Source: Halichoerus grypus (lineage: Eukaryota; Chordata; Mammalia; Carnivora; Phocidae). From it: a stretch of DNA of 64,000 bases. Positions within the stretch are counted from its first letter, which is position 1; each line of letters starts with the position of its first letter. The translations under genes and the position numbers were made by a program. The stretch lies in assembly GCF_964656455.1 (NCBI RefSeq), contig NC_135714.1, positions 65,063,850-65,127,849 of the forward strand, read 5' to 3'. This document shows positions 43,650 to 55,185 of this stretch, piece by piece. The notes below the pieces were generated by a model, which was not told where the DNA came from, did no database searches, and worked only from the letters and a program-made list of their open reading frames with translations.

Positions 43650-43790
43650 AGGGAAACAATATGTATTGTGTTCTGTAAGTGTTATGGTGTCCACTTTACA
43701 GAGAAGGAAACTGAGGCTAAGGAATTCATTTACTTATGGCCATACAAAAGTGACAAATCTATAATTCAAAAATAGTCTACATCCTTTCCC
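43650..43790 (+). mobile_element. MIR SINE
   Basis: TATGTATTGTGTTCTGTAAG, GGTGTCCACTTTACAGAGAA, then GGAAACTGAGGCTAAGGAAT and TATGGCCATACAAAAGTGAC match the MIR core and 3' part. Confidence 0.7.
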
Positions 43791-44316
43791 TACAAAAGGG
43801 AGGATAGAAATGTCAAAGGTCTATCCTGCTGGCTTCACACTTTTGCTTAAGGCTAAGTTCCCGCTTGAACGGGTCCAGATTTCTCCTCGCAAGGTTCAAC
43901 CATTTCTTGGAGCCCTCCGTGCTTCTTTTCATATCTGCCACAGGGTGGCAGCATTTCCCCAACGATACCGCGGCCAAGCACCTAAAACGGGAGGAATCCG
44001 ACGATGGAGCCAGAAGTGCAAATCAAGAGACAACCAATACAGGACATACAAAAAGAGGAAAAGTTCCCAAACTGTGATGGCACCCTAACGAAGTAAAAGC
44101 TTTAAACCCAATCGTAACTTTCAAACTGAAGAACTTCCAGCCCCCCTGCTACCTAGGAAAATGAGGTCCTGTGACAATTATTTTAGAGCTATCCTTGTTT
44201 CCACCACCTGATGGCAATCAAGACCCCGAGAATATCTAAAACCCATTCTTTTTCTTGGAAGTTGGGAATCCTGTTTGGAAAGTGCAGCAGCCTAGGCCTT
44301 TATCTGTAATCCCCAG
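43791..44316. other. Unassigned single-copy sequence
   Basis: A part at 43855-44000 keeps several CpG (for example AACGATACCGCGGCC). Two overlapping plus frames (92 and 70 codons) cross it with no domain. I assign no repeat or gene. Confidence 0.35.
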
Positions 44317-44370
44317 GTGTAGTGTGGTGTGGTGTGGTGTGGTGTGGTGTGGTGTGGTGTGGTGTGGTGT
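44317..44370. repeat. (TGTGG)n pentanucleotide array
   Basis: After GGTGTAG the unit GTGTG/TGTGG repeats about nine or ten times without interruption. The 5-bp period makes it unlike the dinucleotide arrays elsewhere in the window. Confidence 0.95.
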
Positions 44371-46384
44371 TCAAGATGCTATGAGTGGGATGCCCTGACC
44401 ATTCATTAGGCCCATGGCCTCTCTCAGAGCTCCTACTAGTACGGGATTCACGGACTCACATTTTCTCTGTGGTGGGTCTAATAAGTTTCATAATTTTCCA
44501 CCTCTAAGCTTCAGCCTGCCACAATTTGGGTTGCTCCTTCAAATAGCTTCTGAAACAACCAACTTCTTCCTGTTCAGCTCTGTCCCATCTACACATGCAA
44601 CTCCCATGATCCTCCACCACCTGTCACAGCGCACACAGCCCTAGACATGGACACTCTGTGGAATGTAGGTCCTAACTCATGTATCTAATGGTAGAAGCAG
44701 CCCTCAGATTGCTCCTTGCAGCTGAGACCATGTCTTAGGCACTCTTTGTGAGGCCAGCTTTAAGCTGTCAGCAAAGAGCCTAGTGCCGTGTCTGCAGAAC
44801 GGGTAATTGTGAAACTGTGATTTCCTTGGCTTCAGGGATGCTGATGATAAATTTCCTTGGAGTGCCTCTGCTCTGATGTGAGCATCCATGAAGATGAGGA
44901 CAGTAGGGGGGAGTCCATGTCAGAAAGAAGAAGGGGAGAATTAGTGAGTGAGGGGAGAACACTGTGAGCAGTGTGCTGACTCCAGAGTCTATGACACAAC
45001 TCTTGGTGAGCTTTCAGGAGCGGTGAGAGCCCGCACCGCACCTTCATCTCTCTAGGCTGGGGTACCTCCAGGATCACTGGTGGGCTCGAATGCAATGTCA
45101 ACCTGGTGTAGTTTTTTTCTGAGACGAGTTAAGTTATACATCAAGATGCTATTGCTTTGGCCCTCTTCGCAATAATTTCTTGACTGAACGCTGTTGGAAA
45201 GAAACAATGGAGAGGATTCAGGAAGGCCATGCTGTGAGGTAAATGAAGGAAAGGCTAGAGGCGAGGCCCTCTGAGGTGGGAATCGGGAAAGCTGGGGAGA
45301 TGGATTCTTTATAGCTCCTTGAGTACTTAAAGTTTAGTGAAGAAAGAAATGAATGAATGAAGAGTAGTTGTCCTCACAGAAAGGAAGTAGTCTTCAGGAA
45401 ATCATTTTGATCTCTATTCTTCTTTATTTTTCTGTGACTGTAAATGAGGATGCCCTATCTCTTTTGTGTACCGTGTTGCTGCCCAGATTGTATCTTTGTG
45501 CTGAGTGAGGAAATGACTTCTTGGCATCCACATCATATGCACTTGGTGTTTGTAGACAGTTATCGTATCATTAGTCATTGCCTGCTTAGCTCTGCTTTCA
45601 TGTTTCCACATAAATGAATCCCGCCCACTCCCTCAGTCTTGTCTGTCCTTATTCTCTGATCTTCTTCCAGCATTTCCATCTCTTTGGGGCCCCAGAGCAC
45701 CTCACTGACAATTTATGGTCTCAGGTAAAATACTGGAGCTACCCAGAAGAAAAATAGGGTTGTGTGGACTCAGGGGAGAGTTAACCCTCTTGCGTACGGT
45801 TTCAAAGTGGGAACCGGGCACAAAGGAACTTCCTGATTGGCCGCCTTATTGGGATGAAATGCCCAAACTGGTTTTGAAGGGCTTACTATTTACTGGCTGT
45901 ACCCATAAGGAAATTTTGAAAGCAGGCCTCTATAATACGTTATTAATACATTTAATGTCCTTTGTCCCCCAGTACTGAAACTTTAGACCAGGGACAATAA
46001 CTTTTCATAAAAGGAGATGGAGCAAAACCCAAGGCAAGTGGGGAAGAGGGGAGGAGGTTTCAGGAAGAGGCCTGAAGCTTGGGCAGGAAGAGGCTGTCCC
46101 CAGAGAGCCCTGGCAGATGGTCACGCTGGGTACAAACACACAGACCAGTCAGAAAGGAGGGTGGGTGGTCGGTGGAGTGAGGTGGAAATTGGGTTGATTT
46201 TCCCATCGACCTCAATTTTCTTGATGAATCAGGAAGCAAGACGGGCAGCAGAGTGTGAGCAGGAGTGGGGGGGGAAGGAGTTTTGAAACCAAAGGCTGGA
46301 AGGACCCCAGGAAGAAGGAAGCGTTGAGAGCTGGGCTGAACAGGGAAACCCTGACCTGGGAATGGCTTTCATCTACAGCCCTAC
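44371..46384. other. Long stretch with no recognised repeat
   Basis: About 2 kb. Several frames of 60-90 codons on both strands have no domain. I see no exon, promoter or dispersed repeat. Confidence 0.35.
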
Positions 46385-46690
46385 CATTTTCTCTTCCAGC
46401 ATGCCAATGGTATCATTCTATTGGTTAGATCTTCCTGATCCTGCCTTTTCTCCTCACTGTGGCTCTCTAGATTTTTGTCACTTTTCACCTGCACCCAATT
46501 AGTCTCATTACCTCCCATCTCTCTCTGCCAACCTTCCTTCTTTCTCACCGCTGCTGGAGTGACATTTCTCACCACCCGATCTGATCATAGGACTCTGTGG
46601 CTTGAAAGTCTTCAATGGCTCCCTTGACTATTGATTAGAAACCGAGTTCCTTTCCTTGGCACATGAGGCTCTGGTAAATTGAAAAATAGC
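46385..46690 (+). mobile_element. L2 LINE fragment
   Basis: CCGCTGCTGGAGTGACATTT, CCACCCGATCTGATCATAGG, then GGCTTGAAAGTCTTCAATGG and CTCCCTTGACTATTGATTAG follow the L2 consensus (ctggagtgat...ctgatcatgtcac...ccttcaatggctccc). Confidence 0.65.
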
Positions 46691-47130
46691 CACGGATTTT
46701 TCCTTTCCCTGTATGGATGCCCTTCTGCAAAGTCAAGAGATGGAGTCCATTTCTCCACCCCTTCAGTCTGGGTTTGGGCACAGGATTGGCTTTGAGCAAT
46801 GGAACAGCTGCCAAGTTGCTACACGCAGAGATGTGAAAAGCACTGGTGCCCTCTCCTTACTCTTCTTGGGGACCTTTGGAAGTCCATGTGAACGAGCTCA
46901 AGCCAGTGCGTTGGTGGACCAGAGACCACCTGGAGAGAGTGTCCAGTCGTTCTAGACATTCCAGCCAGGGCCGTCACCAACCAGTCAAATCCGGCTGACC
47001 ACAGACACGTAAACAAGCCTAGCCCAGACCAGCAGAACTGCCCGGCTCGGCTCACTCCAAATTACTGACCCATAGGTTCCTGAGTCAAACCACGAAATGT
47101 TGGGGTGGCTGAAGATCAGAACTAGGGTAA
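46691..47130 (+). mobile_element. MLT1-like MaLR LTR
   Basis: Order of matches: GGGTTTGGGCACAGGATTGG, CTTTGAGCAATGGAACAGCT, GAACGAGCTCAAGCCAGTGC, GGACCAGAGACCACCTGGAG, AGACATTCCAGCCAGGGCCG, TCCGGCTGACCACAGACACG, GCCTAGCCCAGACCAGCAGA, then CTGCCCGGCTCGGCTCACTC. This is the MLT1-type LTR, plus orientation. The 3' end after 47090 is decayed. No internal viral genes are present. Confidence 0.75.
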
Positions 47131-47699
47131 AGTAAGTGAGGTAGCTATAGTGCAAACTGTAAGGAGGCTCTCCCTTACCTTACAACACTGAGAGGGAGCG
47201 CCATCTTATACCCCACATGTCATGCTGGCCTCCCTCACCTGGCCCTAGTCCTGGCCCTTTGTAGGTGTTAATGGCTGACTGGCACAAGGTTCTTCTTGAC
47301 CCGGCTCCTGAGGCTTTATTCTGGTGAGTCACAGCGTCGATACCATGGACCACTGCTTTCATCCCCTCAAAATGTGCCCTGTGATATTTCTCCCTGTCCT
47401 CCCAGTGACAGCCGCTGGGCACCAGGGGCTGGTACCTGCCCAAAGCTTACAGCAGATTAAGAAGTGTGCTGATTCAAAAAGTTCTGCTCAGAAAAGGTCA
47501 GTGATGTTTATCTAGGCCAAGAGATTCTCGACCTTGGATATTATCTCCTGCATGTGAGATCCCCAGAGCATCCTGAATCCTGAATCCCCTTCCCGAATCA
47601 GCGTCAGTGAAGTGTCAATATATTACAGGATTTTTTCCCCCTAGATTTCCTTGAGATTCCTGCCTCTCGTGAGCTAACTTGCTGGATTTTTTTCCTTAG
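47131..47699. other. Unassigned single-copy sequence
   Basis: I recognise no gene or repeat. ATCCTGAATCCTGAATCCCC at about 47570-47589 is a short direct duplication. Confidence 0.3.
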
Positions 47700-47850
47700 T
47701 ACTGCAAAGTACTTCAGCATTTTTCCTCCTTATGTTCTAGTCACCCTTTATGTTGAGTGATGCTGCATCTATTTCTCTAAGCACACCTAAGTTGTGGGGC
47801 CTTTGCTCAGCGAGTTCTTTTGCTTAGAAGGCCCTCCCTTCCAGATCTTT
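47700..47850 (+). mobile_element. Diverged L2-like fragment
   Basis: GGGGCCTTTGCTCAGCGAGT, then TCTTTTGCTTAGAAGGCCCT recalls the L2 'cagggcctttgcacttgctgttccctctgcctggaa' segment. Confidence 0.45.
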
Positions 47851-48748
47851 GATGGCAGACAGTGCTGGTATGGAATCAGATCCCCTGGTTATATGGGATC
47901 CTTTAACCATATCTTGCACCCTTCCTTCAACTTCAGCACATTCTGCTAATGGCCCACACCCAGCATCTATGCCCTCAGAGGATGGCCTTGGAGATGCCCT
48001 GCCTCTTCCCCATATGCTGGGAGTTTTATACCCCCACCCCCTGCTCCTCCATCAGGGTACCAGTGACAGACTACTGTAGAAGTACAAAAGGCTCACTATT
48101 TCCACTCTAGAAGGACAAACTCTGAGTGTCATTTATGTTCCAGAGCTCCTCATGGGCGTGGGGATCAGGCTAAATCTGGGACTTCACCTGAAATTGCCCT
48201 TTTGCTTGGCTTCTTCCGATCCTTTTATGATATCCCTAACCCCCTTACTGCTTTCTCCTGGGAGCATGCCCCTAGCACATATCCCCCTGCAGAACGCATC
48301 CTTGTGCTTCTACGTTATGCTTAATAATTGCTTCTGTTGTGTCCCTGACCACTTACGGGGAGGGAATCAACCACTTCTCTCTGTGCCCTACAGACCCCAG
48401 CAGCTTCAATGGTTGCAATTGAGCAAAGTCAACATTTACAAGTCGCAGACTGGTTCTCTTACTGGTCAGTGAGCCCTTTGAAGGCAGGGGTATGGTCACA
48501 ATACTATTCACTGAACTATCTCTCGTAACCCTGAGAGACACAGGGCATAGTTGTTGATTAAAAAATTCTTCGCATTGACTTGAAATCTGCCTCCTGGCGA
48601 TTTTCCCTTTTGAACCCTAATTCCTCCCTTTTACACAATAGAGGGAGACTTCTGACAGTGGTTCCTTTCCACCAAGTCTTCCCTTCTGGCTCAATAACTC
48701 TGGGTCTCACATGGCTTTGATTTCTAAAACTTCACCGTCCTTATCACT
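47851..48748. other. Unassigned single-copy sequence
   Basis: Pyrimidine-rich text with plus frames at 47849-48079 and 48152-48472 (106 codons), which are not recognisable. Text at 48470-48560 faintly resembles an L2 3' end. Confidence 0.35.
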
Positions 48749-48832
48749 GCCTTCTTGGTGCTCCCGAGTTTATCAATGTCCCTCATCAAAGCCTTCTTGG
48801 TGCTCCTGAGTTTGTCAATGTCCCTCATCAAA
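48749..48832. repeat. 42-bp tandem duplication
   Basis: The unit begins GCCTTCTTGGTGCTC and ends GTCCCTCATCAAA. Copies are at 48749-48790 and 48791-48832 and differ at only two bases. The period is a multiple of three and both copies are open in one plus frame (AFLVL-SLSMSLIK), though no longer gene context surrounds them. Confidence 0.95.
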
Positions 48833-48866
48833 CCTGGCACTCAGAACTAAAAACAATAGGATGACA

Positions 48867-49074
48867 GGGGCACCTGGGTGGTTCAGTCATTTAAGTGGCC
48901 GACTCTTGGTTTCGGCTCAGGTCATGATCTCAGGGTTGTGAGATGGAAACCCACATGGGGCTCCGTGCTCAGTGTGGAGTCTGCTGGAGATATTCTCTCT
49001 CCCTCTCCCTCTGCCCCTCCTCCCCTCTAAAATAAAATAAATGTTTAAAAAAAATTAAAAATTAAAAGCCCTAT
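48867..49074 (+). mobile_element. CAN SINE, plus orientation
   Basis: GGGGCACCTGGGTGGTTCAG, TCGGCTCAGGTCATGATCTC, TGTGAGATGGAAACCCACAT, a CT-rich tract and AAATAAAATAAATG tail. Target duplication TAGGATGACA lies at 48857-48866 and 49075-49084. Confidence 0.95.
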
Positions 49075-49084
49075 TAGGATGACA

Positions 49085-49674
49085 AAACAACAAGATGACC
49101 TAAAACAGACGTGGATTAGCAGGCCCTTGACTATAGACCTCTAGTCTTCCTCCATCTGGATGCAGGATTTGTCTTAATAAGACTGAAGTGGCTACTACAA
49201 ATACCTATTTTGGTCCAATGAAGATATATGTCAGTTAAAATCACTAGCGCCCTTTACATGAACTTTTGTTAAGACCCATCTTCCTCCACCTGAATTTACA
49301 AGAGTGAGTTTTAAACCTAACGTCAGTCAAGCTTCATCTGGTTTGGTTTAATTTGTCATCGCAACAAAATGAAAACTCCATCAGTATTGTGAATGTTTCC
49401 AGCGTCATGCTGGTCAATGACAAAAATGAGAACAAAACAAGGACAGAGTCGGAGCACCGTCACTGCCTGAGCAACTGTATGTGAGCAGGCATCGACCTCA
49501 CGCTGTGCGCCGGGAGCCCCTGCCCAGCAAGCTCTGAATTCTGCTGGACTGTGCTGTGACAGGGTCTCCATTTGTGCACTGATATATGGATGACAGAAAT
49601 ACTTATTTTAAAAATTGCTAAAATCAAATTTTCTTATGTCTTTGGAATTTTCCTAATCGAAGAAGCAAAATGAC
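49085..49674. other. Unassigned single-copy sequence
   Basis: I recognise no gene or repeat. The 71-codon minus frame at 49356-49571 has no domain. Confidence 0.35.
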
Positions 49675-49905
49675 ATGGCAATGAAGAGCATGACTTTTCT
49701 AGTCTGACACAGATAAATCTAAGTTGTGTCACTTACCAGTTTTGTGATGTTGAGCAACTTGCGAACGTTTCTGTGCCACGGTTTCTCAACTCCTTAAGTA
49801 AGAATAAGAATGGTTTCCATGCCATAGGATATTTGTAAGTAACTTAGTTTATGTCTATCAGGAGTTTAACAGAGAACCCAGCATGTAGTGGTAAGCTTGA
49901 TTATG
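49675..49905 (-). mobile_element. MIR SINE, minus orientation
   Basis: AGTTGTGTCACTTACCAGTT, TTGTGATGTTGAGCAACTTG, GTGCCACGGTTTCTCAACTC, then ATGGTTTCCATGCCATAGGA follow the reversed MIR; GAACCCAGCATGTAGTGG marks the far end. Confidence 0.7.
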
Positions 49906-50749
49906 TGTTATTCCCAACTTAAAGACACGTTGGGAGGGGGCTGCTGATTTAGGGAAAATAATTCTGATCACTAATTCCAACATGTGGGTGGCACACCACC
50001 AAACAATTCTCCAAAACCAGCTGGATGTCCTATGATTCAGTGAATTCTAGGTCAGATCACATAGGTTAAGGGCTAGGCCCTGCAAGACTGCCCACCGCTC
50101 CCACTTCAGATGCCAATCACAAGTCCAGGTTGTAACTTGAACTCCTGACCTATTGGCTATAGATCTGAAGTTTCCACTACCTCTTTGTTGGGTTCAGAGA
50201 AACATTTCAGTTAATAGATCACCGGTTTGTTATAAAAGAATATAATAATATATTATAAAAGAATATAAATATAAAAGAATATAACTCAGCCAGCTGGAAG
50301 AGAAATGTAGGGCAGGGTGTAGGGCCGGGGGTCAGAGAACCTCCATGCCCTCTCAGAGCACACCACTTTCTCTGCTTCCCCATGTGCTCACCGACCTGGA
50401 TGGTCTCTGAACACTTCCTTTTCAGTTTTTATGGAGGCTTCGTTACTTAGGCATACTTGATCAGATCATTTGGTTATTGGCGATTGGTTCTGCTTCCAGC
50501 TTTTCTCCCCTCCCCCAGGTCAGAGGAGGTGAAACTGAAAGTTCCAACTCTCTAACCACAAGTTTGGTTCTCTAGGCAACCAGCCTCCTTCCTTAGGTGC
50601 TTTCCAAAAATGACCTCATTAACATAACAAAAGACACCTTTCTCACTCTCCTCACTTAGGAAATTCCAAGGGTTTAGGACCTCTGTGTCAGAAACCAGGA
50701 AGGGAAGAAAACCAAGTATATATTTCTTGTTATAATTCACAATATCACA
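49906..50749. other. Unassigned single-copy sequence
   Basis: I recognise no gene. At 50232-50286 there is an AT-rich local repeat built from TATAAAAGAATATAA units. Confidence 0.35.
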
Positions 50750-51930
50750 AGAGGGCATCAACCAGAAGGCCTCACTGAGAAGGAGACATCTGAGCAGAGC
50801 TGGTGAAGAAGGAATGAGCCATAAAGCTGATGGGGAAGAGGGCTCCAGGCCAAGGGGATGGTTGGGACAAGGCTCAATGTGTGTATGGATTAGTAAGGAG
50901 TGTGTGCCTGGATCTGCATGAGCGAGGGGGAGGAGGGTAGGAGGTGAGGCCAGAAAGGCAACAGGGTTAAATCTTACAGGACCTCAGATTTCACTTTGAG
51001 TGAGATGTGAGACCACTGTGGTAGTATGGGCAATGGGATGAGTGACATAAATGGACTTGTGTCCTAAACCACCACCCTAGCTGAGATGTGGTACATAGGC
51101 CACAGGGTTTGGGAGGCTGTTGATGATGGTGTCTTGACCTGGTGGAAGGGATAGCAGTGGTAAGTAGTCAGTTTCTAGATATGTTTGAAGGTGCAGGCCA
51201 CAGGACAATTGATGTGCATTCGAAGAAAGAGAGAGCAAGGATGAGACCCAGTGATCTGGTCTGAGCAACCCAGAGGACTGAACTGATGTTTACAGAGATG
51301 GAAAAACAGGAAGAAGGACATATCTGGGAAATACATCAATCAGGACAGACTAGGCAATGCTGTAGTAACAAACAGACCCCAGGTTTCCCTGGCTTAATCC
51401 ACACGCATCTTTCTCCCACTCATAGTACATGTCTGTTGCCTGTTGGCAGGGAGCTCAGCTCAGAGCATTCGCTCGGGGACCCAGAAGGGCTGAGGCTTCC
51501 TCCTGACACCTTTCCTCCATAACCACAGCAGTTGGAAGGGAGCGCCATGAATTGAACTCTGGCTTTGAAATCTCCTGCTGGGAAGCGAAGTCACTTCTAC
51601 TCACATTTTATCAAAGCAATCACAGAGCTCTGCCTCACTTCAGAGGGGATGATGGGAGTGCAATCCTACCACATGCCTGGAAATCAGAGTTGGAAAGACT
51701 CAGTGACTAGCACCGATGACTACCACTGGTGAGAAATTGCCAATTTTTTGCTTTTGTATTTGGACACAGCCATCCAAGTAGAGGTATAATGTACAGGTCT
51801 GCAGTCCGGGGGACAGTAAGATGTGGATCCAGGCTTGTAGGAAACTAGAGTTCATATAATTTTAGGGGAAAATTCTTTAAGATCAAGGACTTTGAGACTC
51901 AGTATAAAATTAGGGCCAGGGTCTTCAAAG
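50750..51930 (-). mobile_element. Long L2 LINE fragment, minus orientation, split by an LTR
   Basis: GGCCTCACTGAGAAGGAGAC, ATCTGAGCAGAGCTGGTGAA, GGGAGGAGGGTAGGAGGTGA, TAAATCTTACAGGACCTCAG, GATGATGGTGTCTTGACCTG, then GAGCAACCCAGAGGACTGAA follow reversed L2 for about 580 bp. After an LTR-like insertion, CAGCCATCCAAGTAGAGGTA and GGTCTGCAGTCCGGGGGACA at 51765-51820 continue the same L2 order. It is the longest L2 in the window. Confidence 0.75.
51335..51690 (-). mobile_element. Probable MaLR-type LTR, minus orientation, inside L2
   Basis: AGGACAGACTAGGCAATGCT, GTAGTAACAAACAGACCCCA, then GAAGCGAAGTCACTTCTACT, CACATTTTATCAAAGCAATC and GTGCAATCCTACCACATGCC match a common reversed repeat (with '...gctgcagtaacaaacaacccc...'). 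I believe it is a MaLR-type LTR, but I am unsure of the family. The flanking L2 is continuous across it. Confidence 0.5.
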
Positions 51931-51999
51931 CGGTTGTACCAGTGAGAGGGCTTGAAGCTTCAAGGTGAATCCACCTTTAAGAAAAATGCTGCCCGACAC

Positions 52000-52150
52000 C
52001 TCACGGCCGAAAATCCTTCAGTGGCTCTACATAGACATTTAGGGAAAAGTGATATTTCTCAATACAGAGCCCAAATCTTTCGTCCAGGTGGCTCCTGCCT
52101 ACCTCTCAGGCCACAACTTAAACCCTACCTCAACCATCACAAACACAAGT
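52000..52150 (+). mobile_element. L2 LINE fragment
   Basis: GAAAATCCTTCAGTGGCTCT, GAGCCCAAATCTTTCGTCCA and GGTGGCTCCTGCCTACCTCT, then CAGGCCACAAC match the plus-strand L2 consensus. It lies just beyond a minus-strand L2, so the two are separate insertions or a rearrangement. Confidence 0.65.
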
Positions 52151-53649
52151 TGGTTCTTTGACTAGAGCATTTCATCCGCGCCCTTTAGCAGGGATGCTGG
52201 CAGTGTATCGAGAGCCTCGGTGCCAGTTAGGAACAGGCGCCTCAGCATCCCGTCCTCCAGATGGAGGCTGCCTCCACGGAGGCTCCACACAGCTTGGTGG
52301 GTGGGTGCTGGTTGGATTTCAGTCCGGAGCTGTTCTCCTCTGCCTGTGCGGAATACAAGGATACACGTGGCCCTGGACCTACACGGAGTAGGAGCTCCCC
52401 AGGCAGACATTTGTAAAATCTCAGGTTTGCATCCGCCCTGCAAAGGGCTCTGATCTCCCAAACTAATTAGACAAAAATAAAACGTTCAGGTGCAGGGTCC
52501 AGGAGAGATGAGCTCCCGACATCAGTTCCACTATAGAGGCTGATTTTCTCAGGAGAAGCGGAGCCCTCCTGAGCTGGTAGAGGATTTTAAAGCAACAGCG
52601 CAGGTGCTGGGTCTCACTCACACCTCGGTATCTCTGGCATTTTGCATAGTGTGAAGCGTGCCTAGGGACTCACCAAATCTTGGATGAGATCTTCCCTTTG
52701 TTTTCTTGACAGTTAGAGAATCTGTAACTTCCAAAGTGCTGGGATAGCTGAAAACAGCACGAATTGCTAAGGACGGGAACCTGGGCGGAGTCCCAGGCAG
52801 GCTGGCCTGCCTTAAGCGGGCATCTGCTTAGTGCAAGGGAAGAGTCCCAGATTGTGGCTCGGGTCCCGGGCCACTCACCAACCAGCTTGATGGCTAAATT
52901 AATCAATTGCTTGGTAAAACCTTTAAAGCTCTTATATTTTATGGCTTTAGTTCTCCTCGTCCTCATGTCTCCCCTCGCTGCCTAAATTCTTAAATTTCGC
53001 TCTACTGGATGCCCTAACATTCTCCCAGTTAGAATGCTAACATAGAATGATTCTTAGTCAATCACTTAATAGAATGAATTAGATTAACAAATTTAAACCT
53101 TCCAATTGCTAGCTTAGATCAGTAAACCCTAATGAAAGTGATGCCTTGCTTTGGAGAGAGGGGTGAGTGGAAGCTCCAGGACACAGAGCAAGTTCAGGAG
53201 GTAGGATGGGAGCTGGGAATTTACCAGCCTTATTGGGAACAGTGTTGTCTGTCATGGGCAAGGCTGAGGTTCCTCCATTCATCCCCCAATCTGCTGAGCC
53301 ATGTGACCACCGACCTTCTGGGGCCCAGGCTCATTCCAAGCAGAGATACTTGACAGGACTCTTTGTGAAGGCAAAGAAAAGAGAAGCTCTATGCATACAA
53401 AAGCACCTGGGAATTGTATTAGAAGAGGTGGCCGATCTTAGCAGTAACACTACTTTCCTTCATTCCTTCCATCTCTGCTAGAACCCAGAGTTCCACTGAG
53501 GACAGACTCTGGAAATTGAAGGCCACACAGGGCTGGATGAGGCAGACTAAAACTCCCTTCGGACTTGTTCCAGATTGACAGCTATGGGTTGAAAAAATAA
53601 CTTGAAGAGAAAAACCAAAGAACTGTTTGTATCATATCCTAAACTCTCC
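52151..53649. other. Unassigned single-copy sequence
   Basis: About 1.5 kb of mixed composition. Overlapping frames on both strands at 52158-52461 (77-99 codons) and 53132-53481 (73 and 104 codons) have no domain. No repeat is recognised. Confidence 0.35.
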
Positions 53650-53790
53650 GATCCTAGGACATTCCATGTGTAAGAATATTTTGGTAATTAGCCTGCACCC
53701 TCACCGCCTTATAAAATTTGAGGGCAGAGATAAGGGATCTCCTTTATTCCACTGTGCACCTGACACACAGCAGGGCTGGATTGATGTGTG
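53650..53790 (+). mobile_element. Diverged L2-like 3' fragment
   Basis: AAATTTGAGGGCAGAGATAA, then GGGATCTCCTTTATTCCACT and GTGCACCTGACACACAGCAG keep the L2 3' order (gagggcaggg...cctggcacatag). Confidence 0.4.
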
Positions 53791-55084
53791 AGCCAAGAGA
53801 ATAGTCTGAAGGAGAGAAAGCATTTCACAATGCTTGAGCCTTTGGGGGGCACCCAAAAACCCCGCGGGTTATCCTTACTTCCTAGGTCCGAACTGGCTGA
53901 GAGGCAAGCACTCCAGCCAGCTTCTCTTTGCCCTGCGACAAAGGGCTTGATCATTTTTGGATAAGGGGAGAGGGAACGATGACGCCCATTTTCCAGAATT
54001 TCATAAAATTGTATGGAATCAGTAAAGTAAGTGACTATAATTAAAAGCAATCCTCCTACATATCTAGGTCTATTCATTTATCGAATACCTATTTTGATAG
54101 CAAGTAGTTTGTAATTTCCCCACATATTGCCTAGCTTCACTGTTTTATTAGAGTTTACATCTTCTGAGCGTCTCAGAAACTCTGACGCTGCTCATATCAC
54201 ACCTCTTCTTAAACTTGTCAAAAGCTTTGCTATGTACAGATCCCCGCCCCCGCTCCCTACATTTTTTTCTCCCTCTTCTGAGTTCTTGCCTGTTGTGTTC
54301 TTCCTTTGATCTTTTCTCCATGGCAGAGGTCTTCCTGGATTAGGATTCCTGGAACATGGGTAGCTTCAGGAAAGAAGGTGTCCATCCTCAGAGGACTGGC
54401 GTGTACTCCTGGTCTCCTTCAGTGTGGGACTTCCTCTAACAGGTAAGTCAGATTCTGCTGCTTACCACTGAGGAGGGCCCCTCTGGCCCAAGACACGAAA
54501 GTTGACAAAATGCAGAAGCGGGCTCTGATCATCACTTGTGTGAATCTGGGTCTTTTGAGCCAAAGCATGACTCATTTGTAAATGACTAGGTGTGAACAGG
54601 CAATTTCTATATGATTTTATCTACATAAACAAGCACAATTACAACAGCTGCTGTGGCAAAGATTAGTCTACACAACAAAGCTATTCTTGTCATCTTCAGA
54701 CACTGTGCTTTCTTAATCTAGCAGCTTTGAAATCATTCCGCTGGCCTTGCACAAAGGGTATTTTCTGATTTCTGGTCTAACGGGCACTTTTCACTATAGA
54801 GAACTCTTTCCCCGGTGTGGGGAACCACTGGGGGGGTGACTTGAGCCTCTAGTACTCCTTTGTCTCCTCTGAGTAGCAATTAGCCTCTGATCTCTTCTGT
54901 CTTCAAACACAAGGACACAAAACACAGAAGAGGCAGGGGGGAAGAAAAGGTTGCAGGCAGAGATGCAGGATGCTGTATTTACTTGCTAATTCACCTTTCA
55001 GTGGGGCAGGCTGAGAAGGGCTTTCCCAAACCACAGACTCTTAGCTCTGGAATGGCCGTCCCACATCAATTAGTCCAGACCCAT
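53791..55084. other. Unassigned single-copy sequence
   Basis: I recognise no gene. GCTGCTCATATCACACCTCT, then TCTTAAACTTGTCAAAAGCT near 54190-54225 weakly recalls L2. The 122-codon minus frame at 53709-54077 has no domain. Confidence 0.35.
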
Positions 55085-55185
55085 TACTTACAGAGGAGGA
55101 CACTGAGGTTCAGAGAGGTGGGGAGACTTCCCCAAAGTCCCACAAATCTCAGCACGGTGCAGTTTAGCACTCTGTTCTCATGTGA
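55085..55185 (+). mobile_element. MIR SINE fragment
   Basis: ACTTACAGAGGAGGACACTG, then AGGTTCAGAGAGGTGGGGAG and ACTTCCCCAAAGTCCCACAA match the MIR core. The 112-codon plus frame at 54983-55321 and the 74-codon minus frame run through it, which argues against their being coding. Confidence 0.8.

Noticed and set aside
44317..44370. CRISPR-like or telomere-like array
   Set aside because: The unit is a 5-bp pure pentamer with no spacers and does not match TTAGGG. It is a microsatellite.
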